From Rhodohalobacter halophilus (GTDB taxonomy: Bacteria; Bacteroidota; Rhodothermia; Balneolales; Balneolaceae): a stretch of 47,635 bases of DNA. The translations under genes were made by a program, and so were the position numbers. Each line of letters starts with the position of its first letter. Within the stretch, counting starts at the first letter, position 1. Location of the stretch: positions 1-47,635 of the forward strand of contig NZ_MDWE01000004.1 of the NCBI RefSeq assembly GCF_001715195.1, written 5' to 3'. The notes beneath the pieces were generated by a model. It worked only from the letters and a program-made list of their open reading frames with translations. It was not told where the DNA came from and did no database searches. Of this stretch, positions 28,530 to 38,233 are shown one piece after another.

Positions 28530-31031
28530 GTGGTCAATTTCAATCGACTCTTCATTTGCGCAATCTTATTTTTTATCGGATTGGTATCACTTCAGCAAGC
28601 AGTTGCTCAGGATACAAATTTCAGAATACAGGACCCGACCTCAATCTCACAACTTGAATATGAAATTCGGGAAATAACCGTATCCGGACTGGTGACAGCA
28701 CGTGAAAGCTATCTGATTAGCAGCAGTGGGCTTCGTGTAGGTGACCGGATTTCAATTCCCGGAGAGGAGATCTCCGAAGCGATTCGACGTCTGCATAGAA
28801 CCGGGCTATTCTCAGATGTAGAAATTGAATATGAACGTGTTTCCGGTGGTGTCAGAATTCATATAAAAGTTCAGGAACAGCCTCGTCTGCAGCGTTATGA
28901 GCTCGTTGGCGGTAAGCGGTCGCACCGCAGGGATCTTCGTGAACGACTTAACCTTATTTCCGGATTTGCCGTGACTAACTCAGTACGGAATCAGGCGCTG
29001 AATACGATCTATCGTTACTACCGGGAAGAGGGCTATTGGAATACGGATGTAAATGTTGTTGAAGAAGTAAGTGATGATGAGAGAAACCGCATCTCCCTAA
29101 GGTTTGAAATTGATCCGGGTGAGCGAATTAAGGTGCGTGAAATCAACTTTTCCGGAAATGAGGAGTTCAGCAATCGAAAGCTGAGAAAAGAGTTTAGCAC
29201 AATTAAGCAGGATCGCTGGTGGAGGATTTTTAAACGCCATGTCTATACTCAGGACGAATATGAAGAAGGGATTCAAAACGTACTACAATTCTATCGAAAT
29301 AACGGTTATCGCGACGTTCGAGTACTTGAAGATTCCGTATATGTAGATAACTGGAGAAGAAGTAAAGACGGTGTGATCTTTGACATCGAAATTGAAGAGG
29401 GGCCGCAGTATAGAGTCCGAAACATCAATTGGGAAGGAAATACGGTTTATACAGATGAGGAACTAACTCAAGCTTTCGGTTTCCAGAAAGGAGATGTGTT
29501 CAATGAATCAAAATTTCAGGAAAACCTGGAGTTCAGACGCGATGACGGTGATATTTCAAGTCTTTATCAAAATATCGGTTATCTCTTTTTCGATGTATAT
29601 CCAAATATTGAAATTGTACAGGGCGATTCTCTCGATTTGAATTTTGAGATTGTCGAAGGGGAGATTGCAACGATTCGAGAAGTTGAATTTGCCGGCAATA
29701 CGAAGACTCACGATGATGTGGTTCGTAGAACGCTTCGAACCGTACCGGGTGCTACTTATAGCAGATCGGCGATTGTGCGGTCCATTCGTGAACTGGGGCA
29801 GCTCGGTTATTTCAATCCTGAAGGTATTCAGCCCGATCTCCAGCCTGATCCGGAAAACAATACGGTAGATATTCTCTACAACCTGGATGAAACACAGGGA
29901 ACCGATAATTTTGAGTTCTCCGGTGGTTTTGGTGGGCGACAAATTGGTATAATTCTGGCCGCTCGAGTTAATTTCAACAACTTCTCAGTTCAGAGAATGT
30001 TTGAGCCAGGAGGTTGGAATCCAATTCCCTCTGGTGATGGACAGAGATTATCGCTCGGTGTACAGGTTACAGGTCGCGGCTATCAGAGTTACAACTTCAG
30101 TTTTACGGAGCCGTGGCTGCGAGGACGCCCTACATCGTTGGGAGTGAGCCTATCGTATGACTTCCTGAACTACAATAATCGATCGATTGGCGGTATTGCT
30201 CAGCCAGACAGGAGAAATGAGCTTTTTTCTGCGAGCGTGAGTTTGGGAAGACGTCTGCAGTGGCCGGATGACTATTTCCAGCACAGAACCATTTTGACCT
30301 ACAATCACTTTAATGTTGCCGGTTTCAGTGGGATCTTTGAAGACGGCAGGGCCGACCTGTTGACGCTTCGTCACGTAATTGAGAGAAACTCGACAGATAA
30401 CCCAATCTCACCGAGATTTGGATCCAAGTTCAGTATTTCCGGCGAGGTTGCCATTCCACTGCCCAATTTCCAACAGTTTTACAAAATCAAATCATCCTAC
30501 ATGCACCATCAGACCTTGGTTGGCAAGCTGGTATTTAGTGCCGGTGCAGAGTATGGGTATATGGGATACCTGAGTGACAGCGGGCGAAGTAACTTCCAAC
30601 GTTTCTTCCTTGGTGGTACACAGATACAGCAGCGTCAAAACTTCCTGAACGACAATATTGACTTACGCGGTTTTCCGGGTGGTTTTAACGGGGTAATATC
30701 GCCGCTTGATCCAAATCAAAATCTGGTAGGCGGGCGTGTATACAATAAATACACACTCGAGCTGCGTTACCCTGCGGTGTCATCCGAACAGATTCAGCTA
30801 ATTCCCTATGCATTTGTTGATGCAGGAAATACATTTAATGATTTGAATCGGTTTGATCCGTTTGAAGTGAAGCGGGCCGCAGGGTTTGGTGCACGTATCT
30901 TCCTCCCGATTTTGGGACTGGTTGATCTGAGTTACGGTTATCGACTGGATGGTACTCCTGCATCAAACGAAGGACAGGGATTGCGAGCGGGTGAATGGGA
31001 GTTCTTGTTTAATATTGGAGCTCCATTTTAA
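28530..31031 (+). CDS. bamA: outer membrane protein assembly factor BamA
   Basis: The core of the BAM machine that folds and inserts outer-membrane beta-barrels. 833 residues, starting at GTG 28530 with signal peptide (FICAILFFIGLVSLQQAVAQ). Five POTRA domains cover roughly residues 45-450, each with the strand-helix pattern (for example VRDITESCAQ-like helical parts and VREINFSGNEEF). The Omp85 barrel follows and ends with the aromatic-rich strand ending in FNIGAPF, the usual C-terminal phenylalanine signal. The barrel has the conserved RGFPGG loop. uppS is 19 bases upstream and three Skp-like chaperones follow, which fits a common envelope operon. Confidence 0.95.
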   Translation: MVNFNRLFICAILFFIGLVSLQQAVAQDTNFRIQDPTSISQLEYEIREITVSGLVTARESYLISSSGLRVGDRISIPGEEISEAIRRLHRTGLFSDVEIEYERVSGGVRIHIKVQEQPRLQRYELVGGKRSHRRDLRERLNLISGFAVTNSVRNQALNTIYRYYREEGYWNTDVNVVEEVSDDERNRISLRFEIDPGERIKVREINFSGNEEFSNRKLRKEFSTIKQDRWWRIFKRHVYTQDEYEEGIQNVLQFYRNNGYRDVRVLEDSVYVDNWRRSKDGVIFDIEIEEGPQYRVRNINWEGNTVYTDEELTQAFGFQKGDVFNESKFQENLEFRRDDGDISSLYQNIGYLFFDVYPNIEIVQGDSLDLNFEIVEGEIATIREVEFAGNTKTHDDVVRRTLRTVPGATYSRSAIVRSIRELGQLGYFNPEGIQPDLQPDPENNTVDILYNLDETQGTDNFEFSGGFGGRQIGIILAARVNFNNFSVQRMFEPGGWNPIPSGDGQRLSLGVQVTGRGYQSYNFSFTEPWLRGRPTSLGVSLSYDFLNYNNRSIGGIAQPDRRNELFSASVSLGRRLQWPDDYFQHRTILTYNHFNVAGFSGIFEDGRADLLTLRHVIERNSTDNPISPRFGSKFSISGEVAIPLPNFQQFYKIKSSYMHHQTLVGKLVFSAGAEYGYMGYLSDSGRSNFQRFFLGGTQIQQRQNFLNDNIDLRGFPGGFNGVISPLDPNQNLVGGRVYNKYTLELRYPAVSSEQIQLIPYAFVDAGNTFNDLNRFDPFEVKRAAGFGARIFLPILGLVDLSYGYRLDGTPASNEGQGLRAGEWEFLFNIGAPF

Positions 31032-31043
31032 ATAGGTGACGAG

Positions 31044-31577
31044 ATGAAAAAACTTCTCTGTTCCACAATAATTTTGCTTTGGGTTGGTTTTGAAGTGTCG
31101 AATGCTCAAAACCAGAAAATCGGGTTTATCGATACGGATGTGATTATGCAAAATATGCCCGAATATAGCGGAGTGGAGCAGAGACTCAATTTATTGAGCG
31201 AAAACTGGCGGCAGGAGATCCGAGAGCTTGAACAGGAGCTGCAGGAACTCCGGGAAGATTTTGAAGCCCGTGAAATCCTTTTTACCGATGAAATCCGGGA
31301 GGAGCGTCTGCAGCAAATTGAAGCTAAAACACGGGAGCTTGATCAAATGATCGAAAATCGTTTTGGTCCCGAGGGCGAATATTTTACTCGTCAACAGGAA
31401 CTGCTCGAACCGATTCAACGTCAGATTTTCGAAGCCTTGAATCGTGTTGCTGAGCGTGATAATTTTGACTTTGTTTTTGACCGGGCACAAGATACACAAA
31501 TGCTGTTTGCCCGGCAGCAGTGGAACCTAACCGAAGAAGTGATGTTAGAATTAGGGTTAGATTCATCAAGAAATTAA
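31044..31577 (+). CDS. Skp/OmpH family periplasmic chaperone, paralogue 1
   Basis: A 177-residue protein with signal peptide (LCSTIILLWVGFEVSNAQ), then the Skp opening QKIGFIDTDVIMQNMPEY. A long glutamate/glutamine/arginine-rich coiled coil covers ~45-115, and a short C-terminal fold returns to the body domain (FDFVFDRAQDTQ). Skp trimers hold unfolded outer-membrane proteins on the way to BamA, whose gene ends 12 bases upstream. It is the first of three tandem paralogues; all keep the signal and the coiled coil, but sequences differ clearly, so the duplication is old. Confidence 0.88.
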   Translation: MKKLLCSTIILLWVGFEVSNAQNQKIGFIDTDVIMQNMPEYSGVEQRLNLLSENWRQEIRELEQELQELREDFEAREILFTDEIREERLQQIEAKTRELDQMIENRFGPEGEYFTRQQELLEPIQRQIFEALNRVAERDNFDFVFDRAQDTQMLFARQQWNLTEEVMLELGLDSSRN

Positions 31578-31622
31578 AGATTATAAATTTTAACTTAGGG
31601 CGCTTAAATCAAAAGACAATTT

Positions 31623-32144
31623 ATGAAACAGACAATTCTGACAGCACTATTCATACTCATGCCACTTACTGTGTTTGGGCAGTTAAAGGTTGGCATTATG
31701 AATCCGGACGATGTACTTGACGCACTGCCGGAAACCGAACAGGTACAAAACGAAATTCAACAATTTATTGAACAGCGACAAGCTGATTTTCAGAATCGCT
31801 ATCAGAGCTGGATCGAAGATCTGACTGAATTTTCTGAGCTGGTTGAAGCCGGTGAACTTTCTGAAGCAGAACAGGCGCGCAGGGAAGAGCAGCTTCAAGA
31901 GCGGCAAGAAGAACTTGCCAACCTTGAAAACCGCATTCAGCGGCAGATTCAACAGCGACAAAATGAACTTTTTAATCCGCTTTTAAACCGTGTAGATCAG
32001 GCTATGAGTGATGTAGCCGAAGAGTTGGGATTGGAATTTGTGATCAATAAAACGGCCAGTACGGGCGATCCGATTGTCTATTATGCCTCAGATCGCGGTG
32101 TTGATATTACAGAAAGAGTTATTCAAAAACTTACACAGAACTAA
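31623..32144 (+). CDS. Skp/OmpH family periplasmic chaperone, paralogue 2
   Basis: A 173-residue member of the same tandem set. Signal peptide (TALFILMPLTVFGQ), the opening LKVGIMNPDDVLDALPE, a glutamine- and glutamate-rich coiled coil at ~45-115 and a C-terminal LEFVINKTASTGDPIVYYA segment shared with paralogue 3. Likely a chaperone for outer-membrane proteins feeding BamA. The 45-base gap to paralogue 1 and 18-base gap to paralogue 3 suggest one transcript. Confidence 0.88.
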   Translation: MKQTILTALFILMPLTVFGQLKVGIMNPDDVLDALPETEQVQNEIQQFIEQRQADFQNRYQSWIEDLTEFSELVEAGELSEAEQARREEQLQERQEELANLENRIQRQIQQRQNELFNPLLNRVDQAMSDVAEELGLEFVINKTASTGDPIVYYASDRGVDITERVIQKLTQN

Positions 32145-32162
32145 TACGAACCCTCTATTATC

Positions 32163-32708
32163 ATGAAAAAAGTATACACATTAGGATTTATTTTTCTCGT
32201 AGCAATCTCAACAGTTATGGCAACTCCTGCGGTGCAAGCTCAGGATATGAAAATTGGCTTTGTTGAGCCGAGAGCTGTATTGGAAAGAATGCCGGAGATG
32301 AGAGCGGTTCAACAGAGACTGCAAAATTTTGCTGAAAGAAAACAGAATGAGCTCATGGAGAAGGAGCGCGAACTTCAAACTGAAATTGAACTCTATCAGC
32401 AAAAAGCGGGTGTAATTTCTGAAAATGCACGTCAGCAAGAGGAAGAGCGCCTGACAGCTATGGATACAGAATTCCGTCAAATGCAGCAGCAAGCTCAGCA
32501 GGAGATGGCACAGCAGCGAGCTCAATTAATGCAGCCGTTACTTGAGCAGATTCAGCAGGCAATTGATGCTGTGGCAGCTCGTAAAGGCTTGGATTACGTA
32601 TTGAATACAACAACTTCAGGCGGAGATGTGATCATTCTTTACGTATCACCAAACATCCGGGATGAGTATGATATTACCGATGAAGTGATGGACGAGCTGG
32701 ACATATAA
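32163..32708 (+). CDS. Skp/OmpH family periplasmic chaperone, paralogue 3
   Basis: A 181-residue member with signal peptide (LGFIFLVAISTVMATPAVQAQ), the opening MKIGFVEPRAVLERMPE, a strongly glutamine-rich coiled coil (~50-120) and the end LDYVLNTTTSGGDVIILY, close to paralogue 2. It closes the operon: a strong stem-loop terminator follows 22 bases after the stop. Confidence 0.88.
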   Translation: MKKVYTLGFIFLVAISTVMATPAVQAQDMKIGFVEPRAVLERMPEMRAVQQRLQNFAERKQNELMEKERELQTEIELYQQKAGVISENARQQEEERLTAMDTEFRQMQQQAQQEMAQQRAQLMQPLLEQIQQAIDAVAARKGLDYVLNTTTSGGDVIILYVSPNIRDEYDITDEVMDELDI

Positions 32709-32729
32709 GCATTCGCCATCAAATTTTTT

Positions 32730-32763
32730 AAAAGGCAGGATCATTCAGTTGGTTCTGCCTTTT
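32730..32763. terminator. bidirectional terminator between the skp set and the VWA gene
   Basis: AAAAGGCAG (32730-32738) and CTGCCTTTT (32755-32763) form a perfect 9-base stem with a 16-base loop, ending in Ts on both strands. It can serve the skp genes on the plus strand and the convergent VWA gene on the minus strand. Confidence 0.85.
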
Positions 32764-32847
32764 CTATTATCCGGTATTATGACGTAATATGAGTTGATCG
32801 CATAATTTGGCATAGATTACGGCATAAACTCTTGGATGTGAACCGGA

Positions 32848-34020
32848 CTATCTCACATTTTTTCTTCTGTTGCGGATGTAATCTTCAAAAATGTATCCCC
32901 CCAGTTCATCCAATGAAGAGTAATAGGCTCGCCCCTTATTTGCTTTCGTAAGTTCCCTTACAAAGTTTTGCAGATACGGATCCCGTGCAATCATAAATGT
33001 AGTAATATTGATCTGATCACGCTTACATTTTACAGCCTCATCCAGAACTTTATTGACGATTTTACGATCCAGACCGAAACTGTTTTTATAGAATTTTCCA
33101 TTCTCGATCATACAGGAAGGTTTCCCATCTGTAATCATGAATATCTGTTTATTGGCAAACTTCTTTCTCTGTAAGATATGGCGTGCCATCTCAAGAGCTT
33201 GAAGGGTGTTGGTATGGTAAGGACCGACTTTTAGATAGGGAAGCTCTTTCATCTCAATTTTCCAGGCGCGGTTTCCGAATGCTACAATATCGAGCGAATC
33301 CTTCTCATAACTTCCTGAGATCATTTCAGAAAGTGCCATTGCCACTTTTTTGGCCGGTGTGATCCTATCCTCACCATAAAGGATCATGGAGTGGCTCAAG
33401 TCGATCAGGAGTACCGTAGCAGTGGATGTGTGGTGATCGGTGTTGTAAACCTCAATGTCGTCCTCTCTGAGATTGAATTGATCCAGTGAGGTGTGCTTCA
33501 AAGCATTCATCAGCGTTCCGGTACTGTCGATGTGTGCAGTATCGTCGCCATGTTTCCATGAACGAGTTTCCGGTTGGCGCTCAAGTCCCTTACCCGTATG
33601 TACAGTTTTATGTCCCCCAACACTCCCCTTCTTTAATTGGGAAAAGATCTCTTCCAACGCTTTTCTCCGAATGCTTTTTCCTGTTTTAGAGGTAGGAACC
33701 ATTCTCTGTTGATCCTGATCGTGTTTGATATATCCTCGTTCCTGCAGTTCCTGTATGAAGTCTCCGAGACCGTAATTTTCATCGAACTGGTCGGTAACTT
33801 TATACTCTTCATCAATTTGGTTCATCCATCGAAGAGCCTGAGATACATCTCCTCCGGAAATGGAGAGGAGCTCCTGGAAAAGATTAAAAAGAGTATCAAA
33901 AGGAGATTGTTGACCTCTGTTGAAACGGTCTGACCATTGAGTATATCTAAAATGCATAAAGGAATATTTCGGTTTCTCTTCTGCCGTCAATTTAATAAAC
34001 TCACTCTGATTTAAAATCAT
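32848..34020 (-). CDS. VWA domain-containing protein
   Basis: A 390-residue protein with no signal peptide. An N-terminal helical part of ~190 residues is followed by a von Willebrand A domain (~200-370). The metal-ion site DLSHSM (DxSxS form) is intact, with IVAFGNRA and ITDGKPSCM as the other expected segments. Such proteins often act with MoxR-type AAA ATPases in metal insertion or assembly; no MoxR gene is in the window. It faces rnhB with only 26 bases between the start codons, so one of the promoters must lie inside the neighbouring gene. Confidence 0.78.
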   Translation of the reverse strand: MILNQSEFIKLTAEEKPKYSFMHFRYTQWSDRFNRGQQSPFDTLFNLFQELLSISGGDVSQALRWMNQIDEEYKVTDQFDENYGLGDFIQELQERGYIKHDQDQQRMVPTSKTGKSIRRKALEEIFSQLKKGSVGGHKTVHTGKGLERQPETRSWKHGDDTAHIDSTGTLMNALKHTSLDQFNLREDDIEVYNTDHHTSTATVLLIDLSHSMILYGEDRITPAKKVAMALSEMISGSYEKDSLDIVAFGNRAWKIEMKELPYLKVGPYHTNTLQALEMARHILQRKKFANKQIFMITDGKPSCMIENGKFYKNSFGLDRKIVNKVLDEAVKCKRDQINITTFMIARDPYLQNFVRELTKANKGRAYYSSLDELGGYIFEDYIRNRRKNVR

Positions 34021-34046
34021 TGCAATAAAGCCGGAAAAATTTATAA

Positions 34047-34661
34047 ATGTACACTTACGAAGAGAAGCTCTGGAGTGAAGGCTACAGACGTATAATGGGT
34101 TTGGATGAGGTTGGCAGAGGGTGCCTGAGTGGTCCCGTTGTGGCAGCAGGAGTAATTATCAAGCCGGGAGTGAAATTGAACGACACGGTTACTGACAGCA
34201 AGAAACTCTCAGATACAAAACGAAGGTCACTTGCAGAGGAGATTAAACAAAAATCAGAGTTTTGGACGATTCAATACTGCACTCCCCGGGAGATTGATAA
34301 GTTCAATATTTTAAAAGCGTCCATCCGAGCAATGGTTAAATGTTCGGAGCAGAACAGTGCTCAGCCCGACTATCTGCTTGTGGATGGAAATCGATTTACA
34401 GACTCACTCATTCCCTATGAATGTGTGATTAAAGGGGATGATAAATCGGCATCAATCGCCGCGGCTTCAATTCTGGCTAAAGTTTACAGGGATGATTGGA
34501 TGGTGAGATTACATGAAGAATTTCCTCACTATGGATGGGATTCCAATGTCGGTTATCCCACAAAAGTACACTATGAAGGTTTGTCGGAATTTGGGTTTAC
34601 GGAGCATCACCGAAGGAGTTTTAAACTGAGAACGAATAAACCTTATGATGCCCGCAATTAA
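34047..34661 (+). CDS. rnhB: ribonuclease HII
   Basis: Removes ribonucleotides from DNA and RNA primers from hybrids. 204 residues. The catalytic Asp20 and Glu21 lie in GLDEVGRGCLSGP, followed by YLLVDGNRF (third aspartate) and a conserved GDDKSASIAAASILAKVYRD segment with the fourth. Start ATG 34047 leaves the normal ~19 residues before the motif. The stop overlaps the rodA stop on the other strand by four bases (TTAA), a tail-to-tail overlap with no room for a terminator. Confidence 0.95.
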   Translation: MYTYEEKLWSEGYRRIMGLDEVGRGCLSGPVVAAGVIIKPGVKLNDTVTDSKKLSDTKRRSLAEEIKQKSEFWTIQYCTPREIDKFNILKASIRAMVKCSEQNSAQPDYLLVDGNRFTDSLIPYECVIKGDDKSASIAAASILAKVYRDDWMVRLHEEFPHYGWDSNVGYPTKVHYEGLSEFGFTEHHRRSFKLRTNKPYDARN

Positions 34662-35908
34662 CTATAGATGCTGAAGGAGCGTTTGTTGAGATCAAGATTC
34701 AGACAAACTGCAAGCATAATGGTATTTGCCAAAAACGCCGATCCGCCATAGCTCACAAAAGGAAGCGGCACTCCCATGATTGGGAGCATAGCTGTGGCAC
34801 TTCCAATATTTATTATAAAGTGGGTAAAGTAGAGGAACGTAACTGAAATTATGACCAACTGGGCAAATGGATGCTTGTGTGAACTGGCCATGCTCATAAG
34901 CCTTAGAAAAAGAAACAGATAGAGAATAACCAGAATGGATGAACCGATAAAACCGAACTCTTCACCAATCACACAGTAAATGAAATCTGTCCACTGTTCA
35001 GGCAGGAATCGGAGTTGTGTTTGGGTACCCTCGGTAAATCCTTTTCCGGTAAGACCTCCCGAACCGATGGCAGTTGTTGCCTGTAGTACATTCCAACCCG
35101 CTCCCTGCGGATCTAACGATGGATTTACAAACGCCTCAACTCTGGCTTTTTGATGTGGCTTTAAAATGTGCTGCAGACCTACTTCTGTGCCAACTATGAC
35201 AACCAGGCCGAGGATTAGGGCAGATACAGAAAACCAGCGACTCTTCTGTAGAAAGAGGACCGTTACAGCAATGATCAATGCAGAAATTACTCCGTAGATC
35301 AAGCCGATAACAGAAAAATATCCGATTATTGCCGGTGAAATCATGATGAGTGAGACGCCATAGGGCAGTCCTGACCAAAAAAGAACGACCGGTATGAGGG
35401 CGATCATAACTAGAGCGGTACCGGTGTCATTTTGCAAGATTACAATTATGGCCGGGATCAAAATTAAAAGAATGGTTATCAGTGCCGTCCGGATGTTATT
35501 AGCAGACATATCCCGTTTATGAGTCAGGTAGTTAGCAACGGCTAGCACGGTTGCAAACTTAAGAAACTCACTTACCTGTAACCGCATACCAAAAATGGAG
35601 AGCCATCTGCGACCACCCCCTACTTCAATTCCTACAAAAATGGTGATGATTGCCAGGATAATTGTAACTCCATAAAACAGGTAGGCAACTCCCTGGAATG
35701 TTCGTGGAGATGTAAACTGAATGGCAATCAGGGTGACCAAAGAGAGACCAATCCAAACACTCTGTCTCATGAAATTATTCTGAATATACTCCGGCAGGAA
35801 TCGTGCTACTGGACCCTGCGTGGCACTGTAAATGGCTGTCAGCCCAAAAACAGCAAGAGCAGCCCAGGCAAAAAGTACCGGCCAGTTAAAGTCATTCGAG
35901 CTGCGCAT
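34658..35908 (-). CDS. rodA: SEDS peptidoglycan glycosyltransferase RodA
   Basis: The polymerase of the elongasome that extends glycan strands from lipid II, together with the class B PBP next to it. A 416-residue polytopic protein with about ten membrane segments and the SEDS landmarks: the loop with the QWTDFIYCVIGEEFGF stretch, an FVSYGGSAFL segment (FVSYGGS) near the C-terminus and a GxGGLTGKGF region. It overlaps the end of the mrdA gene by 17 bases, so the two are translationally coupled. The protein is short at its cytoplasmic tails compared with E. coli RodA only by a few residues, so it looks complete. Confidence 0.94.
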   Translation of the reverse strand: MRSSNDFNWPVLFAWAALAVFGLTAIYSATQGPVARFLPEYIQNNFMRQSVWIGLSLVTLIAIQFTSPRTFQGVAYLFYGVTIILAIITIFVGIEVGGGRRWLSIFGMRLQVSEFLKFATVLAVANYLTHKRDMSANNIRTALITILLILIPAIIVILQNDTGTALVMIALIPVVLFWSGLPYGVSLIMISPAIIGYFSVIGLIYGVISALIIAVTVLFLQKSRWFSVSALILGLVVIVGTEVGLQHILKPHQKARVEAFVNPSLDPQGAGWNVLQATTAIGSGGLTGKGFTEGTQTQLRFLPEQWTDFIYCVIGEEFGFIGSSILVILYLFLFLRLMSMASSHKHPFAQLVIISVTFLYFTHFIINIGSATAMLPIMGVPLPFVSYGGSAFLANTIMLAVCLNLDLNKRSFSIYS

Positions 35909-37754
35909 CTACTTCCTCCTCTGCCGGGTTTTCAGTTCTTGGTTTGAAATTCAGTACATACTCATAGATCCAGTTTCTGGTTGGGCTGATTTCACCATTG
36001 AAATATTTCTCAATGAGCAGTCCTGCAATGGGGGCCGCGGAGATCGATCCGTACCCGGAGTTCTCTGTAAGTACTGCAATAGCAATCTGAGGGTCATCCA
36101 TCGGGGCAAAAGCAATGAACCAACCATGGTTTAACCCATGGGGATTTTGTGCAGTTCCGGTTTTTCCGGCTACCTCAATGTCCGGTAAATTGGCATAAAA
36201 TCTTCCGCTTCCTTCTGTTACAACCTGTCTCATACCACTTTTAACAACTGAAAGCTGATGCTCTTTAATCCACTCAATTTTTGTTTTTTCAGGATTGGTA
36301 TAGCGAATGTCATTTGAACTGTACCGAATCTGATTGACCAGATGGGGCTGAACTCTGTATCCGCCATTTGCAATCGAGGATACCGCTACGGCCATTTGTA
36401 ATGGAGATGCGGAGACCAATCCCTGACCGATACCGAGGTTTATAATATCACCGATACTCCATCGGCGTACGCCAAACGTTTGGTCAAGGTAGGTGCTGTC
36501 CGGAATGATGCCTGTCCGTTCTGAAGGGAGGTCAATTCCATTCAATGGACCCATTCCAAAATCCGTCATTAGATTAGCCCAAGTATTAAGCCGACCGCTT
36601 GTTGCAATCTGGTCCATCATCCAGTAGAAAAAATAGTTACTCGACTCAGCAATCGACTTCTCAATGTCATATCTGCCCGGATCGGCAAGGTCTCCATATC
36701 TTCGTCCCCGCTGATAATAACCGGGGTTATTCAAAACTGTATTCTCTGTAAAAAGTCCCATCTCAAGCCCGGCAAGTGCCATGAAGGGCTTGAATGTGGA
36801 GCCGGGAGGCTGCCTGCTTGAGATTGCACGGTTGAAGAGCGGGGTCTTGGGATCTGTATTGATCTGTGCCCAATATTCGAGATCCATCCGTCCGGCCAGT
36901 CGTGTAATATCATATTGAGGGGCACTCACCATGCTTAAAATAGCTCCGGTATTGGGATCCATAGCCACCAATGCACCGCTTTTATTCTCCATGAGCTGCT
37001 CGGCCATTATCTGAAGCTCGGTATCAATAGTGGTAATCAAATCTCCTCCTTTTTGAGGGGCTGTATCTAATTCACCATTATTAAACGGACCGAGAGCCTG
37101 GCCGTAGGCATTAACCTGAACATATTCACTGCCAAGTTTGCCACGGAGGTGTTCTTCGTAAACCAATTCAAGGCCGCTTTTCCCGATTTTATCACCTAAT
37201 CGAATTCGGTCGGATCGCTGATACTCCTCCCGGGAGGCTTCCCGAAGGTATCCGAAAATGTGCGAAGCCTTCATTTCTGGGTGGTAATTTCGTTTACTGT
37301 CAACCTGGTGCCCAATACCGGGAAGTTGCCACAAATTTTCCTGGATAATCGAAAACACCTCGAAAGGTACTTCGGTAAACAGCCTTGAGGTTCTCTGCCA
37401 CGAATATTCCTGTGCCGTCTGAATTCTGGCCAATACAAATTCCTGATCCAATCCCAGTAGATCCGATAGGAGAGGCAGTTTAGCCATATCAAAATTGGCG
37501 GGGGTGATGGTTATGGAGTAGATGGGTTGATTGTCAACCAGTATTGTACCATTCCGGTCGAGGATTAAACCGCGGGCGGGGTTTACCATTTCCATCCGTA
37601 ATGAGTTTTGCATACTCATCGGTGAATACTTCTCGTAGTCAACGATTTGAAGCTGAAAAATCCGAGCAAAAAGAATCGTAATGCCTAATATGATCACACC
37701 CTGCAGAATGCGGATCGACATTTTTGTCTGTTCCGGATTTCTTCTTCTCGCCAT
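35892..37754 (-). CDS. mrdA: penicillin-binding protein 2
   Basis: The elongation transpeptidase that crosslinks new peptidoglycan, partner of RodA. 620 residues. A short N-terminal membrane segment (ILQGVIILGITILFARIF), the pedestal domain, then the transpeptidase domain with the active-site Ser319 in the STFK tetrad (QPPGSTFKPF), SSN in AESSNYFF and the KTG triad in VAGKTGTAQ (near residue 530). The ATG at 37754 lies two bases before the mreD stop, so mreC-mreD-mrdA-rodA are almost certainly one operon. Confidence 0.95.
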   Translation of the reverse strand: MARRRNPEQTKMSIRILQGVIILGITILFARIFQLQIVDYEKYSPMSMQNSLRMEMVNPARGLILDRNGTILVDNQPIYSITITPANFDMAKLPLLSDLLGLDQEFVLARIQTAQEYSWQRTSRLFTEVPFEVFSIIQENLWQLPGIGHQVDSKRNYHPEMKASHIFGYLREASREEYQRSDRIRLGDKIGKSGLELVYEEHLRGKLGSEYVQVNAYGQALGPFNNGELDTAPQKGGDLITTIDTELQIMAEQLMENKSGALVAMDPNTGAILSMVSAPQYDITRLAGRMDLEYWAQINTDPKTPLFNRAISSRQPPGSTFKPFMALAGLEMGLFTENTVLNNPGYYQRGRRYGDLADPGRYDIEKSIAESSNYFFYWMMDQIATSGRLNTWANLMTDFGMGPLNGIDLPSERTGIIPDSTYLDQTFGVRRWSIGDIINLGIGQGLVSASPLQMAVAVSSIANGGYRVQPHLVNQIRYSSNDIRYTNPEKTKIEWIKEHQLSVVKSGMRQVVTEGSGRFYANLPDIEVAGKTGTAQNPHGLNHGWFIAFAPMDDPQIAIAVLTENSGYGSISAAPIAGLLIEKYFNGEISPTRNWIYEYVLNFKPRTENPAEEEVDAQLE

Positions 37755-37756
37755 AA

Positions 37757-38233
37757 TTACCTGTCAGTTCGAACCAAGTGCAGAAAACTTCCAACAATCG
37801 CCGTCATTAGTGGACTTACAACCGTGAGGCTTATAAAAACATAACCGGACGAATAGGTTTCAGAGAAAAGCGTGAGCCCAAAGAAAACCAAGTTATGCAG
37901 ATAAGCGACACCCAAAATAATCAGAAAAACTTGCCAGAAGATAAACCTGTTTTCTGATATACGATTGAGATAGCTATGTAGTATAAATATAGTGAGTGTT
38001 TTTGAAAACATATGCAGCCCCCACAAATCAGTGAACGCATCCTGGAATAGTGCCAATAGTGCTACCAATATCAGGCTCTCGCTTTTGTTATGTTTTGTGC
38101 AGAGCCAAATTGCATAGATCAGGATCAGGTCTACCTCTCCATCAAACACCCGAAGGTTTTTGAAAAGTAAAACCTGGATAAAAACCATCCCGGTTCCAAT
38201 CAGAAACTTTTTAAGAAGGTCGGATTTAATCAA
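37757..38233 (-). CDS. mreD: rod shape-determining protein MreD
   Basis: A 158-residue membrane protein of about five hydrophobic segments, charge-poor in between, matching MreD, which bridges the MreB filament to the wall-building enzymes. The family diverges in sequence, so the call rests on size, topology and position between mreC and mrdA. It overlaps mreC by four bases. Confidence 0.85.
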   Translation of the reverse strand: MIKSDLLKKFLIGTGMVFIQVLLFKNLRVFDGEVDLILIYAIWLCTKHNKSESLILVALLALFQDAFTDLWGLHMFSKTLTIFILHSYLNRISENRFIFWQVFLIILGVAYLHNLVFFGLTLFSETYSSGYVFISLTVVSPLMTAIVGSFLHLVRTDR

